Assembly (NCBI GenBank): GCA_900314165.1
Contig: OMUE01000046.1
Coordinates: 1 to 5,277, forward strand
Source of the DNA: an uncultured Acidaminococcus sp.
GTDB lineage: Bacteria > Bacillota_C > Negativicutes > Acidaminococcales > Acidaminococcaceae
Length of the DNA: 5,277 nucleotides
Direction: 5' to 3'
Notes under the pieces: model-generated
Database searches by the model: none
The model's input: the letters and a program-made list of their open reading frames with translations, nothing else
Told to the model about the DNA's origin: nothing
Made by a program: the position numbers and the translations under genes
In this document: one piece after another, positions 3,069 through 5,277 of the stretch
Position numbering within the stretch: position 1 is the first letter of the stretch
How the letters are laid out: each line of letters opens with the position of its first letter

Positions 3069-5018
3069 TTGGATACCATTACATTTTACGGCAAAGAGAA
3101 AATCAGCAGGATCCTGCTGAAACTGGCGCCACCGGTGATGCTGGCCCAGCTGATCCAGGCTCTGTACAATATTGTGGACAGCCTGTTCGTCGGGCGGTAC
3201 TCTGACTCGGGGCTCACGGCCCTGTCCATCGTATACCCCATGCAGCTGCTCATGATTGCCCTGGCGGTGGGCACCGGCGTGGGCATCAACACGGTCATGG
3301 CGGCAAAACTGGGCGAGGGCAGCCGGAAGGAAGCGGAAGAGTATGCCGGCGTGGGGACGCCCCTGGCCCTTGCGCTGTGGGCCGTCTTTGCCCTGTTTTC
3401 CTGGTGCGTCATGCCTGCTTATGCCCGGATGTCCACGGATTCCGAGGCGGTCATTGCGGACATCATCGTCTACGGGCGGATCGTCTGCGTGTGCGGCTTC
3501 GGGCTGTTTTTGGAAAGCATCTGGACGAAGGTCCTGCAGGCAGAAGGGGACATGAAGACGCCCATGCTGGCCCAGATCGTGGGGGCGGGGACGAATATCC
3601 TCCTGGACCCGCTGCTCATTTTCGGCATGTTTGGCCTGCCCCGGCTGGGCATGGCCGGCGCGGCCATCGCTACGGTCATAGGGCAGGTTATGGCGGGCCT
3701 CGTGGTGCGCAAGAGAGGGTACAGACCCTCGCCAGCCAAGTCCGTGTACGCCAGCCATATTGCGAAAATCTACCGGCTGGGGACGCCGAACATCCTCATG
3801 CAGTCGGCGTATACGTTCTACATCCTGGGGCTGAACCTGATTTTGGCTATGTTCAGCGACCAGGCCGTGACGACGCTGGGACTGTATTACAAGTGGCAGA
3901 CGTTCTTCTTCATCCCTTTGGGGGCCATGCAGACCTGCATCGTGCCCATCCTGAGCTTCAACTATGCGGCCAGGAATATCGACCGCTGTCGGAAGACTCT
4001 CTCCACGGCCATCCGCTGGGGCTGCGCCCTCATGGGTATCGGCGTCCTGTGCTTTGAGACTGTGCCGGCCCAGATGCTGGCGGTATTTACGTCGGATTCC
4101 CAGGTCATCGAGATCGGCCGGGTGGGATTCCGCATCGTGGCTACGAGCTTTGTGCCGCTGGTCACGTCTCTGGTGTTTCCCGTGTTCTTCCAGGCGGTGG
4201 GCTATAGCCTGACCAGTTCGGCCCTGACGGTGCTGCGGACCGTGGTGCTGTTCGTGCCTTTGGGCTACGTGTTTGCCAAATTCGGCCTGAACCAGTTCTG
4301 GCTCACGTTCCCGGTGACGGAGGTGCTGACCAGCTGTGCGGGCTTCTGGTTCTATAAGCAGTTCCTGGAGGCGGACTATGTGAAGAACCGGAAACCGGTA
4401 CTGCCGGATCTGGGCTCTGCTCCTGCTCTACTCCCCAGCCATCCGGGGGTCATCATCACCATTGCCCGGCAGCACGGCTCCGGGGGCAAGCAGATTGGAC
4501 GGCTGGTGGCGAAGCAGCTGCACATTCCCTTCTATTATAAAGAGGTCATGGCCATGGCGGCTCACGAAAGCGGCCTGGATGCGGAGTTTATTTCGGATAT
4601 CAACAAGAATGCCCCAGACGTGCTTCGGGACCTGTACCTGAGATCCGGCGCTGTGCGGCAGGCTATTGCGGCCCAGAAGAAAATCATCCACAAGATTGCG
4701 GACACGGGCAGCTGTGTCATCGTGGGCCGGGCGGCGGACTATGTGCTGCGGGATTATCCCAATGTGGTCCGGGTGTTCATCCACGCTCCGGAGGAGTACC
4801 GCATCAAGCGGATCATGGAGGTCTACGGGGATACGTCCGCAGAAGCCAAACGGAATATCCGCCGTTCAGACAAGGCCAGAGGGGCCTATTATCGCCATGT
4901 GTCCGGCAAACGCTGGGGCGACGGCATGAACTACGAGTTGGTGCTGGATTCGTCCTTAGGCCTTGAGAAGACAGTAGAAACCATCGTCAGGTATGGGGAG
5001 ATGGCGGGCGCGAAATAA
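3069..5018 (+). CDS. MATE family transporter fused to a cytidylate-kinase-like domain
   Basis: A 649-aa protein from a TTG start. Residues 1-435 form a complete MATE antiporter (MOP superfamily, NorM/DinF type) with about 12 membrane helices, near 20-40, 50-75, 95-115, 130-150, 165-188, 193-213, 242-262, 275-295, 315-335, 355-375, 383-403 and 410-430. The motif ALYNIVDSLFVGR (31-43) is typical of helix 1, and LQAEGDMKTPM (156-166) is also characteristic. Such proteins export cationic drugs or metabolites using Na+ or H+ gradients. After a linker (about 436-459), residues 460-645 match the cytidylate-kinase-like family: P-loop RQHGSGGKQIG (467-477), CVIVGRAADYVLRD (549-562), and RRSDKARGAYYRHVSGKRWGD (598-618), an arginine-rich lid-like region. 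True CMP kinase activity is doubtful; nucleotide-dependent control of the transporter is my inference. The frame is continuous and both domains look intact. It is monocistronic in this window. Confidence 0.92.
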   Translation: MDTITFYGKEKISRILLKLAPPVMLAQLIQALYNIVDSLFVGRYSDSGLTALSIVYPMQLLMIALAVGTGVGINTVMAAKLGEGSRKEAEEYAGVGTPLALALWAVFALFSWCVMPAYARMSTDSEAVIADIIVYGRIVCVCGFGLFLESIWTKVLQAEGDMKTPMLAQIVGAGTNILLDPLLIFGMFGLPRLGMAGAAIATVIGQVMAGLVVRKRGYRPSPAKSVYASHIAKIYRLGTPNILMQSAYTFYILGLNLILAMFSDQAVTTLGLYYKWQTFFFIPLGAMQTCIVPILSFNYAARNIDRCRKTLSTAIRWGCALMGIGVLCFETVPAQMLAVFTSDSQVIEIGRVGFRIVATSFVPLVTSLVFPVFFQAVGYSLTSSALTVLRTVVLFVPLGYVFAKFGLNQFWLTFPVTEVLTSCAGFWFYKQFLEADYVKNRKPVLPDLGSAPALLPSHPGVIITIARQHGSGGKQIGRLVAKQLHIPFYYKEVMAMAAHESGLDAEFISDINKNAPDVLRDLYLRSGAVRQAIAAQKKIIHKIADTGSCVIVGRAADYVLRDYPNVVRVFIHAPEEYRIKRIMEVYGDTSAEAKRNIRRSDKARGAYYRHVSGKRWGDGMNYELVLDSSLGLEKTVETIVRYGEMAGAK

Positions 5019-5061
5019 AGCGAATAGCGAAGAGTGAAGAGCGAAGAGGTGGCCGCCGGCC
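5019..5061 (+). repeat. Dispersed repeat, head portion only (copy D)
   Basis: Immediately after the MATE stop codon comes GCGAATAGCGAAGAGTGAAG, another GAAGAG unit, and GGCCGCCGGCC (5051-5061). These match the purine-rich head and GGCC box of copies A and B. The rest of the family sequence is replaced by a different tandem repeat, so the head seems to be a separable module. Confidence 0.65.
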
Positions 5062-5173
5062 AGCCCCCTCGCCATTGCTAACGCAAAAGGGCTCTGCCCA
5101 GCCCCCTCGCCATTGCTAAAGCAAAAGGGCTCTGCCCAGCCCCCTCGCCATTGCTAACGCAATGGCCCTCTCC
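5061..5173 (+). repeat. 38-bp tandem repeat, three copies
   Basis: Units at 5061-5098, 5099-5136 and 5137-5173 begin CAGCCCCCTCGCCATTGCTA. Units 1 and 2 differ by one base (AACG versus AAAG); unit 3 diverges near its end. In unit 3, GCCATTGC (5147-5154) and GCAATGGC (5159-5166) make a perfect 8-bp hairpin that units 1 and 2 have lost by changing to GCAAAAGG. The block is non-coding and could act as a GC-rich transcriptional end for the MATE gene, although no T tract follows. Confidence 0.85.
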
Positions 5174-5174
5174 C

Positions 5175-5209
5175 CCTACGGGGGCGACAGGTTCCTACGG
5201 GGGCGACAG
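5175..5209 (+). repeat. 16-bp direct repeat at 19-bp period
   Basis: CCTACGGGGGCGACAG occurs at 5175-5190 and again at 5194-5209, separated by GTT. Small GC-rich dyads follow (GCCC-TCT-GGGC and GGGC-AGC-GCCC around 5210-5224). After about 5240 the sequence turns AT-rich with no gene start visible before the window ends. Confidence 0.8.
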
Positions 5210-5277
5210 CCCTCTGGGCAGCGCCCTGTCATCCCCGCAGACTAACTATGTAAAGTCAAGCACTTTTTTAAGATTCT

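Noticed and set aside
3030..3758. Long minus-strand reading frame opposite the MATE gene
   Set aside because: It is a GC-rich shadow of the MATE coding frame, with a His/Gln/Arg/Pro-rich product and no recognisable domain.
5061..5209. CRISPR-like array from regularly spaced repeats
   Set aside because: The 38-bp units are head to tail with no unique spacers between them, and no cas gene is present; this is a tandem repeat.
5240..5277. Promoter or start of another gene at the right edge
   Set aside because: The stretch is AT-rich but no convincing -35/-10 pair or start codon with a ribosome binding site is visible before the window ends.

Overview
The window looks like chromosomal DNA from a low-to-mid-GC Firmicute. 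Strong AGGAGG-type ribosome binding sites, a clostridial-style Rrf2 regulator with three cysteines, Rho-independent terminators with T tracts and a MATE/cytidylate-kinase-like fusion all fit. GC-rich dispersed repeats between genes and a moderately GC-rich core gene set make me lean towards the Negativicutes (an Acidaminococcus/Megasphaera-like gut anaerobe). That placement is inference; no marker gene fixes it.

Layout, left to right. Positions 1-343 are non-coding: a GC-rich dispersed repeat (copy A), short inverted repeats and an AT-rich promoter region. An Rrf2/IscR-type regulator (344-781, +) follows, ending in a terminator whose stem contains its stop codon. Directly behind it is an intact tRNA-Ala(CGC) gene (824-899) with its own promoter and a strong terminator (908-950). 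At 954 a 1,290-bp insert begins. It carries repeat copy B, an extended -10 promoter and a two-gene, overlapping operon: a DUF3990 protein with an ADP-ribosyltransferase-like look, and a 146-aa partner. The insert closes at 2144-2243 with a perfect 100-bp copy of the tRNA 3' half (from tRNA nucleotide 31) plus its terminator. This is the usual footprint of site-specific integration into a tRNA anticodon loop, but no integrase is present.

Beyond the insert, an exported SnoaL/NTF2-like protein (2258-2722, -) runs towards the tRNA and shares its bidirectional terminator. A 346-bp divergent intergenic region with inverted repeat copy C separates it from a 649-codon gene (3069-5018, +) that fuses a complete 12-helix MATE transporter to a cytidylate-kinase-like P-loop domain. 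The window ends in a repeat-rich tail (copy D head, a 38-bp unit in three tandem copies, a 19-bp period repeat) and a short AT-rich stretch.

How the pieces fit: the ancestral order was probably Rrf2 - tRNA-Ala - terminator - convergent SnoaL gene - MATE fusion. A small cargo element with a toxin-antitoxin-like or modification-type gene pair inserted at the tRNA. The pair now depends on the displaced tRNA terminator for its own 3' end. The most intriguing detail is that the leader of the DUF3990 operon carries an 11-nt inverted copy of the anticodon-loop core (GTTCGCAATCT). It could be a leftover recombination arm, or a site where the leader pairs with tRNA-Ala or with the tRNA remnant in its own 3' UTR.
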